Assembly: GCF_011044975.1 (NCBI RefSeq)
Contig: NZ_JAAKZV010000024.1
Coordinates: 1 to 54,381 of the forward strand
Direction of reading: 5' to 3'
DNA length: 54,381 bases
Source: Streptomyces coryli
Lineage (GTDB): Bacteria > Actinomycetota > Actinomycetes > Streptomycetales > Streptomycetaceae
A program made the position numbers and the translations under genes. Positions 43,122 through 51,473 of the stretch are shown in pieces. How positions within the stretch are numbered: the first letter of the stretch is position 1; each line of letters starts with the position of its first letter. The notes under the pieces were generated by a model. It ran no database searches, was not told the origin of the DNA, and saw only the letters and a program-made list of their open reading frames with translations.

Positions 43122-45503
43122 ATGGACGGCTTCGCACAGCCCATGCAGTCGGACCGCAGCCCGGACGTGAGCGCGGGGCTGCCCGCCGAGCTCACCCGTT
43201 TCATCGGGCGGGAGGCCGAACTGGCCGAAGTGTCGGCGGCATTGGGGCAGGAACGGCTGGTCACCTTGATGGGCGCGGGCGGGGTCGGCAAGACCCGGCT
43301 CGCGCTCAGCACCGCCCGGCGGGTGGCCGAGCACTGCCCCGACGGCGTGTACTTCGTGGAGCTGTCCGAGCTGCGCGACCCGGAGCTGCTGGCCAACGCG
43401 GTCGCGGCGGCCGTACAGCTGCCGGAGCAGTCCGAGCGCAGCACGCGCTCCCTGCTGGAGACGCTCATCGCCTACTTCGGGCGCAAGCGGCTGCTCATCG
43501 TCCTGGACACCTGCGAGCATCTCGTCGACGCCTGCGCCGTGTTCGTGCAGTCCGTGCTGCGCTATTGCCCGCAGGTGCGGGTGCTGACGACCAGCCGGCA
43601 GCCGCTGGACGCGCCAGGCGAGAGCGTGCTGCAGGTCATGCCGCTGCCCGTGATCGACCCCGACGAGGAGACCCTGTCGGGCGCCGAACCCAGCGACGCC
43701 ATGCTGCTGTTCGCGGAGCGCGCGGCCGCCGTGGTCCGCGGCTTCGGGCTCACCGACGCCAACCGCGAGCCGGTCGCCCGGCTCTGCCACCGCCTCGACG
43801 GCATCCCGCTGGCCATCGAGCTCGCGGCGGTACGGCTGCGGGCGCTGTCCCTGGAGCAGCTCCTCGCCCGGCTCGACGACCGCTTCCGGCTGCTGTCCGG
43901 CGGCAGCCGCAGCGTCCTGCCCCGGCACCAGACCCTGCGCACCGCCATCGACTGGAGCCACGGCCTGTGCAGCGAGCAGGAGCAGCTGCTCTGGATCCGG
44001 CTGTCGGTCTTCGCGGGCGAGTTCGAGCTGACCGCCGCCGAAGAGGTGTGCGCGGGCCCGCGGCTGCCCGCCGACGAGATCCTGGAGTGCCTGATCGGCC
44101 TGGTGGACAAGGCGATCGTGCTCCGCCTCGACGACGAGGGCGACGGCAGCGACGCCCGCTATCGCATGCTCGACACCATCCGTGAGTACGGCAGGGAGCG
44201 GCTGGCCGAGAGCGGCGCGGAGCTCGAGTACCGCACCCGGCACCGCGACCACTGCCTCGCGCTGGCCGAGGAGTTCGACGCCCGCTGGCTGACCGGCGAT
44301 CAGGTGGCGTGGATGCGGGCGGCCTGGCACGAACGGGCCAGCCTGCGCTCGGCTCTGGAGTTCTGCCGCACCGAACCCGGTGCGGCCGGGACCGGCCTGC
44401 GGCTGGTCTCCGCGCTGTGGGGGATGTGGCTGTGCACCGGCCGCCACGACGAGGGCCTGTACTGGCTGGAGCGGCTGCTCGCCCAGTGCCCGGGACCGCA
44501 TCCGGACCGGGCGACCGCCCTGCGGGTCGCCGGCCACCTCAGCCTCATGTCGGGCGCGCACGCCCGCGGCCTGGAGCTGACCCAGCAGGCGCGGGACGCG
44601 GCCGACGAGGGCGGCGGCCGCCTCGACGCCGCGTACGTCATCTTCAACCAGGGCCTCGCGCACACCCTGACCGGCGAACTCGACTGGGCGCTCGACCAGC
44701 TCAAAGACGCCCGCGAGCGGTTCGCCACCCTCGGCGAGCGCGGCGGCGAGGCCTGGATGCTCGGCACGATGTGCGGGTCGTATCTGTGCGCCGGCGAGTA
44801 CGACAAGGCACTGGCGACCTTCGACGAGACCCAGCCCATCCTGGAGCCGCTGGGCGAGCGCTGGGTGCAGGGCTGGGTCGGCTGGATCCGCGGGGCCGCG
44901 CTGTGGGGCCTCGGCCGCCACGACGAAGCCGCGGCCGTGCTGCGCTCGGCCGTCGCGATGTGCATGGAGATCGACCACGCCCAGGGCATCGCCTTCTCCA
45001 TCGACACCTTCGGCTGGATCGCCGCCGCCGAAGGCCGCTTCGAGCGGGCGGTGCCGCTGCTCGCCGCGGCGGACCGGCTGTGGGAGAGGTTCCACGACCC
45101 GCGGCTCGGCATCCCCGCCATGCACCAGGCCCACGACGAGGCGGTGGCCGCGGCACGCACCGCCCTCGGCACCCGCCGCTACGAGAAGCTGTACGCCGCC
45201 GGAGCCGCGCTGCCGCTGCAGGCGGCGGTGGACCGCGCCGTCAGCGCCCCGCACGCCGCGGCCACGAAGGAGCGGGCAGGACGGACCCGCGGCGGCTGGG
45301 CCATGCTGACCGTACGGGAACGGGAGATCGCCGCGCTGATCGCCGAAGGCCTCTCCAACCGCCGCATCGCGGAACGGCTGACCATCTCCAAACGCACCGT
45401 GGACTCACACGTCGAACACGTCAGAGGCAAACTGGGCTACGCGTCACGCGCCCAGATCGCCACCCTCGCGACGTCCCATCAGTCCTCGTCCGGCACCAGC
45501 TGA
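43122..45503 (+). CDS. NB-ARC/TPR LuxR-family regulator
   Basis: A 793-residue signal-transducing ATPase with a C-terminal LuxR DNA-binding domain. The P-loop is LMGAGGVGKTRLALSTARRV, Walker B LLIVLDTCEHLVDACA, then VRVLTTSRQPLDAPGE and CHRLDGIPLAIELAA. TPR-like helices fill about residues 400-690. The helix-turn-helix is LTVREREIAALIAEG and SNRRIAERLTISKRTVDSHV at about 727-770. ATG has an AAGGGGAG ribosome site. The last 25 bp overlap msrB tail-on. Targets unknown. Confidence 0.93.
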   Translation: MDGFAQPMQSDRSPDVSAGLPAELTRFIGREAELAEVSAALGQERLVTLMGAGGVGKTRLALSTARRVAEHCPDGVYFVELSELRDPELLANAVAAAVQLPEQSERSTRSLLETLIAYFGRKRLLIVLDTCEHLVDACAVFVQSVLRYCPQVRVLTTSRQPLDAPGESVLQVMPLPVIDPDEETLSGAEPSDAMLLFAERAAAVVRGFGLTDANREPVARLCHRLDGIPLAIELAAVRLRALSLEQLLARLDDRFRLLSGGSRSVLPRHQTLRTAIDWSHGLCSEQEQLLWIRLSVFAGEFELTAAEEVCAGPRLPADEILECLIGLVDKAIVLRLDDEGDGSDARYRMLDTIREYGRERLAESGAELEYRTRHRDHCLALAEEFDARWLTGDQVAWMRAAWHERASLRSALEFCRTEPGAAGTGLRLVSALWGMWLCTGRHDEGLYWLERLLAQCPGPHPDRATALRVAGHLSLMSGAHARGLELTQQARDAADEGGGRLDAAYVIFNQGLAHTLTGELDWALDQLKDARERFATLGERGGEAWMLGTMCGSYLCAGEYDKALATFDETQPILEPLGERWVQGWVGWIRGAALWGLGRHDEAAAVLRSAVAMCMEIDHAQGIAFSIDTFGWIAAAEGRFERAVPLLAAADRLWERFHDPRLGIPAMHQAHDEAVAAARTALGTRRYEKLYAAGAALPLQAAVDRAVSAPHAAATKERAGRTRGGWAMLTVREREIAALIAEGLSNRRIAERLTISKRTVDSHVEHVRGKLGYASRAQIATLATSHQSSSGTS

Positions 45504-45889
45504 AGCGAGATCGAGTTGATGCAGTACCGCTCGTCCGTAGGCGTCGGATAGCCCTCGCCCCGGAAGACATGGCCCAGGTGCGAGCCGCACCGCGCGCAGC
45601 GCACCTCGGTCCGCACCATGCCGTGCGAGCGGTCCTCGATGAGCTCCACCGCGTCCGAGTCCGACGGGTCGTAGAAGCTCGGCCAGCCGCAGTGGCTCTC
45701 GAACTTCGTGTCGGAGCGGAACAGTTCGGCGCCGCAGGCGCGGCAGTTGTAGACGCCGGTCGTCTTGGTGTCCGTGTACTCGCCGGTGAAGGCCGGCTCC
45801 GTGCCCGCCTCGCGGAGGACCTGGTATTCCGCCGGGGTCAGCTCCTCGCGCCACTGCTCTTCCGGCTTGTCGATGTCGTAAGAAGACAC
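45479..45889 (-). CDS. msrB: peptide-methionine (R)-S-oxide reductase MsrB
   Basis: A 136-residue MsrB that repairs methionine R-sulfoxide in proteins. Zinc cysteine pairs are CRAC and CARC. The HCGWPSFYDP segment, HGMVRTEVRCARCGSHLGHVF and the catalytic Cys in ERYCINSISLQL are all present. The start is GTG, one base after the murC stop, so it is coupled to murC. Joining oxidative repair to cell-wall synthesis is a fixed gene order in many Streptomyces, as I recall. Confidence 0.96.
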   Translation of the reverse strand: MSSYDIDKPEEQWREELTPAEYQVLREAGTEPAFTGEYTDTKTTGVYNCRACGAELFRSDTKFESHCGWPSFYDPSDSDAVELIEDRSHGMVRTEVRCARCGSHLGHVFRGEGYPTPTDERYCINSISLQLVPDED

Positions 45890-45890
45890 T

Positions 45891-47291
45891 TCAGCCCTCC
45901 TGGAGACGGGTCAAGATCTGCGGGCCGAGGTCCGTCACGTCCCCGGCGCCCATCGTCAGAACCAGGTCGCCCGGCTTCGCCATTCCCACAATCGCCTCGA
46001 CGGCGGCCGGCTTCTCCGCGACATGCGTCACGTCCGCGCCTTCAGCACGCGCCGCGTCGACGATGAGCGCGCTGGTCACGCCGGGGACCGGGTCCTCGCG
46101 GGCCGGGTAGATGTCGAGGACCACCGAGGCGTCGGCGAGGGCCAGCGACTGGCCCATCTCCTTGCCGAGCTCCTGGGTGCGGGAAAAGAGATGCGGCTGG
46201 AAGAGGACCAGGACGCGAGCGCCGTCGGCCGCGCCGCGGATCGCCTCCAGGTCGGCGGTCATCTCGGTGGGGTGGTGGGCGTACGAGTCGATGACCTGGA
46301 CGCCCGCCGCCTCGCCCTTGAGCTGCAGCCGGCGCTTCACACCGGTGTACGAGGCGAGGGCCGGAGCCAGCTCGGTCGCCGGTACGCCGAGGGCGGCGCC
46401 CGCGGCCAGGGCGGCGACGGCGTTCAGGGCGTAGTGCCGGCCGGGGACGGAGACCGTGAAGGTGAGCTCCCGGTCGCCGTCGTCCATCGCCACCGTGACC
46501 CGGCTCGTCAGCCCCAGCGGGGTGATCGACAGGACGCGGACGTCCGCGTCCTCCGCCTCGCCGTACGTGACGACCCGGACCGAGCCGGGCGCCAGGCGCT
46601 CGCGCAGCACCCGCGCGCCCTCGTGGTCGGCCGACAGCACCAGCGTGCCGCCGGGGACGACGCGGCCCACGAAGGTCTCGAAGGACTCGTAGATCTCGTC
46701 CATCGAAGCGTAGTTGGCGTGGTGGTCGAGCTCCACGTTGAGGATGATCGCGACCTCGGGCGCGTACTTGTGGAAGCTGCGGTCCGACTCGTCCGCCTCG
46801 GCGACGAAGATCTCGCCGGCGCCGTGGTGGGCATTGGAGCCGGGCTCGTCGAGGTCGCCGCCGATCGCGTACGACGGGTCGAGGCCGAGGGTGCGCAGCG
46901 ACACCGCCAGCATCGAGGTGGTGGTCGTCTTGCCGTGGGTGCCGGCCACCGCGATGGGGCGCAGGCCTTCCATCACGGCGGCGAGGGCGTCCGAGCGGTG
47001 CACGACCGGAATGCCGCGCTCCCGCGCCGCCACCAGCTCCGGGTTGTCCTCCCGGATCGCCGACGAGACGACGATCGACGAGGCGTCCGGCGCCAGGTGC
47101 GCCGCGTCGTGCCCGATGTGGACGGTGGCGCCGAGGGCGCGCAGCGAGGCCGCCGTCGCGGACTCGCGGGAGTCGCTGCCCGCGACCCGGGCGCCGCGCT
47201 GGGTGAGGATCTTGGCGATGCCCGACATGCCCGCGCCGCCGATGCCGATGAAGTGGGGGCGGTCCAGGTCGGTGGGGATCGCCGGTGCCAT
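45891..47291 (-). CDS. murC: UDP-N-acetylmuramate-L-alanine ligase MurC
   Basis: A 466-residue Mur ligase that adds L-alanine to UDP-MurNAc, the first peptide step of peptidoglycan synthesis. It shows the nucleotide fold HFIGIGGAGMSGIAKILTQR, P-loop AVAGTHGKTTTTSML, EADESDRSFHKY, NVELDHHANY and DSYAHHPTEM. ATG at 47291 has GAGGAG 9 bases upstream; an in-frame upstream extension is rejected since homology begins here. It lies outside the dcw cluster, as in other streptomycetes. Confidence 0.97.
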   Translation of the reverse strand: MAPAIPTDLDRPHFIGIGGAGMSGIAKILTQRGARVAGSDSRESATAASLRALGATVHIGHDAAHLAPDASSIVVSSAIREDNPELVAARERGIPVVHRSDALAAVMEGLRPIAVAGTHGKTTTTSMLAVSLRTLGLDPSYAIGGDLDEPGSNAHHGAGEIFVAEADESDRSFHKYAPEVAIILNVELDHHANYASMDEIYESFETFVGRVVPGGTLVLSADHEGARVLRERLAPGSVRVVTYGEAEDADVRVLSITPLGLTSRVTVAMDDGDRELTFTVSVPGRHYALNAVAALAAGAALGVPATELAPALASYTGVKRRLQLKGEAAGVQVIDSYAHHPTEMTADLEAIRGAADGARVLVLFQPHLFSRTQELGKEMGQSLALADASVVLDIYPAREDPVPGVTSALIVDAARAEGADVTHVAEKPAAVEAIVGMAKPGDLVLTMGAGDVTDLGPQILTRLQEG

Positions 47292-47355
47292 GCGCGCTGC
47301 TCCTCGGGGCCGGGCCAAAAACAGGACTGGTCTGTCGGGCCCGATTCTCGCATGC

Positions 47356-47387
47356 GTGACCTGGCGTGCGGCCGCACGCCAGGTCAC
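47356..47387 (-). terminator. 32-bp perfect palindrome before murC
   Basis: GTGACCTGGCGTGCGG is followed at once by its exact complement, giving a 16-bp stem with no spare bases. It begins 15 bases after the stop of the gene at 47402 and ends about 65 bases before the murC ATG. A terminator for the upstream gene is the simplest reading. Confidence 0.7.
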
Positions 47388-47401
47388 CTGCAGGTTTCCC
47401 G

Positions 47402-47872
47402 CTACACGTCGTTGTGAGCGAACAGCTTCAGCACCGGGACGCCGACCTTGTGCCGGGCCCGGGACGCCCAGTCCCGGTGGAAGAACTCCTCCACCAGGTG
47501 CGGGGCCGTCAGCACGATCACTTCGTCGGCGTTGGTCTCCTCGACCACCGAGCGGAGCAGCTGCAGCGGGTCGCCGCCCATGATCTGGCCGACGGCCTCG
47601 GCCCCGGTGTCGCGCAGCGACTTCAGCGAGTGCTCGAGCGAAATCCGCGCTGAGTGGGTCGCGGCGTCACCCTCCGGCTCGTCCCCCTCGTGCACGGCTT
47701 CTTCCAGTTCCCCGAGTGCTACGTCGTCGAGCGCACGCAGCAGCCGGTCCTGGTCCCCCCGCGGCTGCAGCAGGACGACGAAGCTCACCGGTTCGTCGCC
47801 GTGCAGCGTCGTGACCATCTCGACGTCCACGGGAACCAGGGGCTTCTCGATCATCAACACAGTAGTGAACAC
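47402..47872 (-). CDS. conserved small protein of unknown function, Usp-like C-terminus
   Basis: A 156-residue protein that I cannot assign. It opens with MIEKPLVPVDVEMVTTLHGD and has an acidic middle. Its end (ADEVIVLTAPHLVEEFFHRD, then KVGVPVLKLFA) recalls the nucleotide-binding fold of universal stress proteins. To my recollection orthologues next to murC in Streptomyces have been labelled indole-3-glycerol phosphate synthase, but the chain is too short for that TIM barrel. The start is uncertain: GTG at 47872 or ATG at 47854. Confidence 0.75.
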   Translation of the reverse strand: MFTTVLMIEKPLVPVDVEMVTTLHGDEPVSFVVLLQPRGDQDRLLRALDDVALGELEEAVHEGDEPEGDAATHSARISLEHSLKSLRDTGAEAVGQIMGGDPLQLLRSVVEETNADEVIVLTAPHLVEEFFHRDWASRARHKVGVPVLKLFAHNDV

Positions 47873-47959
47873 GACGGGCGCCCCATCTCCTCAGAAACGA
47901 TCCTGCGGCCTTAGTCTGCCCATACCCAGCAAAGCGGAACGACAGATTCCAGATATTTC

Positions 47960-48739
47960 TCAGGGACGACGGTAGCGGGTGTAGAGGAACCCGGCCTCTT
48001 CCAGCACCGACTCCAGCGCGAAGTCGGCCGGGGTCTCCAGCGCCACCCCGCCGCCCATGATCCGCGGCGCGTCCCCCACGACCACCCGCGGCGCGATGGA
48101 CAGACACAGCTCGTCCAGCGCCCCGGCCGCCGTGATCCGCCCCAGCAGCGTCGGCCCGCCCTCGGTCAGCAGCCGGGTGAGACCGCGCTCGGCGAGCGCC
48201 GTCCTCATACGGGCCGGATCGGCGCCCGCGGCCTCGCCGGCGACGATCACCTCCACCCCTGCCTTACGGGCCGCCCGGACCCGCTCCTCCGGCGCCAAAG
48301 CCCCGGTGACCAGCAGCGTAGGCGTCAGCGGAGCGGAGAAGAGCGGCAGCGTGAAGTCCAGGTCGAGACCGGCCGAGAGCACCACCACCGCCGGCGCCGG
48401 GGTCTGCCCGGCCGCCGCCCGGCGGGCGGCGAAGGCATCGCGGGCGCGGGCGGGCCGGTAACCCTCCTGGCGTACCGTTTCCGCACCGACCACGACCGCG
48501 TCCGCCAGGCCCCGCAGCACGCCGAAGACGCGCATGTCGGCCTCGCTGGACAGCGGCTTCGAGCGGCCGCCGTGGTGGGCCGCGCCGTCCAGCGAGGCCA
48601 CCATGTTGGCCCGCAGCCAGACGGGCTCTCCGGGCGGGTAGGCATACGCGTCGGCGAGCTCGTCGAGGCTCCACTCACGGTCCGTAAAAGACTCAGCCGC
48701 GGCAGCCGGATCGGGGGTAGAGGGGAACAGACGTCGCAT
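47960..48739 (-). CDS. RibD C-terminal-like pyrimidine reductase family protein
   Basis: A 259-residue NADPH-dependent reductase of the RibD_C fold, as in riboflavin synthesis. It shows VWLRANMVASLDGAAHHGG, VFGVLRGLADAVVVGAETVR, RLLTEGGPTLLGRITAAG and ELCLSIAPRVVVGDAPRI. Stand-alone members without the deaminase domain are common in actinobacteria and may act outside riboflavin synthesis. ATG at 48739 (MRRLFP) is preferred; GTG at 48763 is possible. It is divergent from zapE. Confidence 0.9.
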   Translation of the reverse strand: MRRLFPSTPDPAAAAESFTDREWSLDELADAYAYPPGEPVWLRANMVASLDGAAHHGGRSKPLSSEADMRVFGVLRGLADAVVVGAETVRQEGYRPARARDAFAARRAAAGQTPAPAVVVLSAGLDLDFTLPLFSAPLTPTLLVTGALAPEERVRAARKAGVEVIVAGEAAGADPARMRTALAERGLTRLLTEGGPTLLGRITAAGALDELCLSIAPRVVVGDAPRIMGGGVALETPADFALESVLEEAGFLYTRYRRP

Positions 48740-48803
48740 AGGGGGCAGTGTGGCATGCCCCACGCCGGTCCTGACCGGGTCCGGCGGGCTCCGGATCGCG
48801 CCG

Positions 48804-48809
48804 TAAAAT
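48804..48809 (+). promoter_or_regulatory. -10 element of zapE, leaderless
   Basis: TAAAAT stands 6 bases before GTG at 48816. This is the spacing expected of a leaderless transcript whose first base is the start codon. No clear -35 is seen. Confidence 0.5.
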
Positions 48810-48815
48810 GTGTAC

Positions 48816-49889
48816 GTGCCAACGTCCCCCGAGTCCCAGCCCGCCGGTCACATACCCGCGGCCCTCTGCGAGCGCCGTCCGCATGTCCCGCCCGAGCGGC
48901 TGGTGGCGGAGATGGTGCCGCCGCCGCGCTTCGACGCCGTGCGCTTCGCGACATACGAGCCCGACCCCGCGCAGCCCAGCCAGGCCGAGGCGGTCAAGGT
49001 GCTGTCGGACTTCGCCGCGGGCCTCGGCAGCGGCGAGCCCGCCAAGAAGCGCGGCTGGTTCCGCAAGGCCCCCGCGGCGCCCAAGGGCCCGCGCGGCGTC
49101 TACCTCGACGGCGGCTACGGCGTCGGCAAGACCCACCTGCTCGCCTCCCTCTGGCACGCCACCGACGCGCCGCCCGAGAAGAAGGCGTTCGGCACCTTCG
49201 TCGAGCTGACCAACCTCGTCGGCGCGCTCGGCTTCCAGAAGACCGTGCAGACGCTCGGCGGCCACCGGCTGCTGTGCATCGACGAGTTCGAGCTCGACGA
49301 CCCCGGCGACACCGTGCTCGTATCGACGCTGCTCGGCAAGCTCGTCGAGGCCGGCGTGGCGCTGGCGGCGACCTCCAACACGCTGCCCGGCAAGCTCGGC
49401 GAGGGCCGGTTCGCGGCCGCGGACTTCCTGCGCGAGATCCAGGGCCTGTCCGCGCACTTCCGCCCGCTCCGTATCGACGGCGAGGACTACCGCCACCGGG
49501 GCCTTCCCGCCGCGCCCGCGCCGGCGGCCGAGGAAGCGGTGATCAAGGCGTCGCACGCGACCGACGGCGCCACCCTCGACCCCTTCCCGGCCCTGCTGCA
49601 GCATCTCGCCGAGGTGCACCCGAGCCGGTACGGGGCGCTCACCGACGGCATCCGCGCCGTGTGCCTGACCGGGGTCAAGGAGGTGCCGGACCAGGCGACC
49701 GCGCTGCGTCTGGTGGTGCTCGCGGACCGGCTGTACGACCGGGAGATACCCGTGCTCGCCTCTGGCGTCGCCTTCGACCGGCTGTTCAGCGAGGAGATGC
49801 TCGCCGGTGGGTACCGAAAGAAGTACTTCCGCGCGATATCCCGGCTGACCGCCCTGGCCAGGGACGGTCAGGGACTGCTACCCGCGTAG
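48816..49889 (+). CDS. zapE: ZapE/AFG1-family AAA ATPase
   Basis: A 357-residue AFG1-like ATPase, called ZapE in division studies. Walker A is GVYLDGGYGVGKTHLLASLW, Walker B LLCIDEFELDDPGDT, sensor 1 AATSNTLPGKL. FLREIQGLSAHFRPLRIDGE and YRHRG are family traits. The C-terminal segment has FDRLFSEEMLAGGYRKKYFR, typical of the family. GTG at 48816 is chosen for its place after the -10; GTG at 48810 is in frame. In actinobacteria the role is less clear than in E. coli. Confidence 0.92.
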   Translation: MPTSPESQPAGHIPAALCERRPHVPPERLVAEMVPPPRFDAVRFATYEPDPAQPSQAEAVKVLSDFAAGLGSGEPAKKRGWFRKAPAAPKGPRGVYLDGGYGVGKTHLLASLWHATDAPPEKKAFGTFVELTNLVGALGFQKTVQTLGGHRLLCIDEFELDDPGDTVLVSTLLGKLVEAGVALAATSNTLPGKLGEGRFAAADFLREIQGLSAHFRPLRIDGEDYRHRGLPAAPAPAAEEAVIKASHATDGATLDPFPALLQHLAEVHPSRYGALTDGIRAVCLTGVKEVPDQATALRLVVLADRLYDREIPVLASGVAFDRLFSEEMLAGGYRKKYFRAISRLTALARDGQGLLPA

Positions 49890-49906
49890 AAACTTCAGCC
49901 CGCCTA

Positions 49907-49928
49907 GTTCACACGCGGTTCATCTGGG
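49907..49928 (+). promoter_or_regulatory. PHO box upstream of phoX-like gene
   Basis: GTTCACACGCG is followed directly by GTTCATCTGGG, two 11-bp direct repeats with the GTTCA core of the Streptomyces PhoP box. A third, weaker unit (GTACACACAAG) begins at 49931. It lies 55 bp before the ATG of the PhoX-family phosphatase, so PhoR-PhoP control under phosphate starvation is likely. Confidence 0.75.
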
Positions 49929-49982
49929 TGGTACACACAAGCAGCCCAGATTCCTGTCCGCCAGCAGGGAGTTGAACTGCAG

Positions 49983-51344
49983 ATGTCAACGACACGCCGT
50001 CAGATGCTCGCCCGTACCGGCGCCGCGGGCGCCGGTATCGCTTTCTCCGGTGCCCTCTCCGAGCTCTTCGCCGGCTCCGCCTTCGCGGCCGGCACCGGGT
50101 ACGGCGATCTGATCAAGGATCCCAACGGCCTGCTCGACCTGCCGAAGGGGTTCAAGTACAAGGTTCTGTCCCGCGAGGGCGAACCGATGAGCTCCGGCGA
50201 AGGCCCGGTGCCGACCAATTTCGACGGGATGACGACCCTCCGCGGCCGCCGCGGCACCCGCCACCTCGTCCGCAACCACGAGAACCGGCACAACGGCAAG
50301 ATCCGGGTCCCTGCCGTCGACGGCATTACCTACGACCCGAACGGCATGGGCGGCTGCACCTCGCTGCACCTGGACAGCCGTAACAACGTCCTGGACGAGC
50401 ACACCGCCATCGCCGGCACCGCGGTCAACTGCGCCGGCGGCCCGTCCCTCTGGGGCACCTGGCTGACCTGCGAGGAGAACGAGGACAAGGCCGGCACCAA
50501 CGGCTACACCAAGGACCACGGCTTCATCTTCGAGGTGCACCCGACCGACACCCGCAAGCTGGGCGGTGCGGTGCCGCTCACCGACATGGGCCGCTTCCAG
50601 CACGAGGCGATCGCCATCGACCCGTCCAACGGCGTGGTCTACGAGACCGAGGACGCGTTCCAGAAGCCGTTCGGGCTCTTCTACCGCTTCCTGCCGAAGA
50701 AGCCGCTCGGCGGCATGGGATCGCTGCAGGCCGGCGGCAAGCTGCAGGCCATGCGGGTGCCGGGGGTGCCGGACCTGTCGTCCGTGCAGGAGACCGGCGC
50801 CACCTTCGACAACGTGGAGTGGGTCGACGTGCCCGACCCGCTGGCGAAGGAGACGCCGATCCGGCTGCAGGACTTCGGTGCGAAGGGCATCACCCATTCC
50901 CAGAAGCTCGAGGGGTGCTACTGGGGCGGGCGCAGCGTCTACTTCGTCGCCAGCTTCGCCAAGTCGGCGGAGGGCTCGGCCGCCGACCACTACGGCCAGA
51001 TCTGGAAGTACACCCCGAGCTCCAAGCGGCTCACCCTCGTCATCGTCTTCGGCCCGGACTCCGACCTGCAGCTGCCGGGCGAGGAGCCGGACAACATCGC
51101 GCTGGCGCCCAGCGGCGGCCTGATGGTGTGCGAGGACGGGGAGGGGGCGCAGCATGTGTACGGGCTGTCGCGGGGCGGCGAGGTGTACGCGATGGCGCGG
51201 AACGCGCAGAACATCGGCACGCCTGAAGCCCCGGAGTGGGGCGAGTTCGCGGGCGTCACCTTCTCGCCGGACGGCGAGACGATGTATGTGAACTGCTACA
51301 ACCCCGGCACCACATTCGCGGTGACGGGGCCCTGGAAGCACTAG
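49983..51344 (+). CDS. PhoX-family (DUF839) exported phosphatase
   Basis: A 453-residue exported protein of the PhoX/DUF839 group, calcium- and iron-dependent phosphatases with a beta-propeller. A Tat signal opens it (TTRRQMLARTGAAGAGIAF). Core segments are LVRNHENRHNGKIRVPA, GGCTSLHLDSRNN, WGTWLTCEENEDKAG, FQHEAIAIDPSNGVVYETED and EEPDNIALAPSGGLMVCEDG. It is shorter than classical PhoX (about 650 or more residues), so activity is inferred. The PHO-box-like repeat supports a role in phosphate scavenging. Confidence 0.9.
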   Translation: MSTTRRQMLARTGAAGAGIAFSGALSELFAGSAFAAGTGYGDLIKDPNGLLDLPKGFKYKVLSREGEPMSSGEGPVPTNFDGMTTLRGRRGTRHLVRNHENRHNGKIRVPAVDGITYDPNGMGGCTSLHLDSRNNVLDEHTAIAGTAVNCAGGPSLWGTWLTCEENEDKAGTNGYTKDHGFIFEVHPTDTRKLGGAVPLTDMGRFQHEAIAIDPSNGVVYETEDAFQKPFGLFYRFLPKKPLGGMGSLQAGGKLQAMRVPGVPDLSSVQETGATFDNVEWVDVPDPLAKETPIRLQDFGAKGITHSQKLEGCYWGGRSVYFVASFAKSAEGSAADHYGQIWKYTPSSKRLTLVIVFGPDSDLQLPGEEPDNIALAPSGGLMVCEDGEGAQHVYGLSRGGEVYAMARNAQNIGTPEAPEWGEFAGVTFSPDGETMYVNCYNPGTTFAVTGPWKH

Positions 51345-51376
51345 CCGGCTCCGCCGGGGGCCGCCGCTGAAGAAAT

Positions 51377-51395
51377 CCGGGGGCTCCGCCCCCGG
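51377..51395 (+). terminator. terminator after phoX-like gene
   Basis: CCGGGGGC and GCCCCCGG form an 8-bp stem around TCC, 32 bases after the stop. A C-rich stretch follows rather than T residues. Confidence 0.55.
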
Positions 51396-51410
51396 GCCCC
51401 CTTCCCGGAT

Positions 51411-51457
51411 GGCGCTGCCGCCTGGTGCGACGGAAGATCGGACCAGGCGGCAGCGCC
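51411..51457 (+). terminator. 16-bp perfect hairpin just before the ppk2 ribosome site
   Basis: GGCGCTGCCGCCTGGT (51411-51426) pairs with its exact complement at 51442-51457 around a 15-base loop (GCGACGGAAGATCGG). It ends 3 bases before the GAAGGAG of ppk2. It may end phoX transcription or control ppk2 translation and mRNA stability. Confidence 0.6.
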
Positions 51458-51473
51458 GGCGAAGGAGATCGCG

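Noticed and set aside
43023-45254. Minus-strand frame of about 740 codons opposite the LuxR regulator
   Set aside because: Antisense shadow of a gene with clear P-loop and LuxR motifs; no domain or ribosome site.
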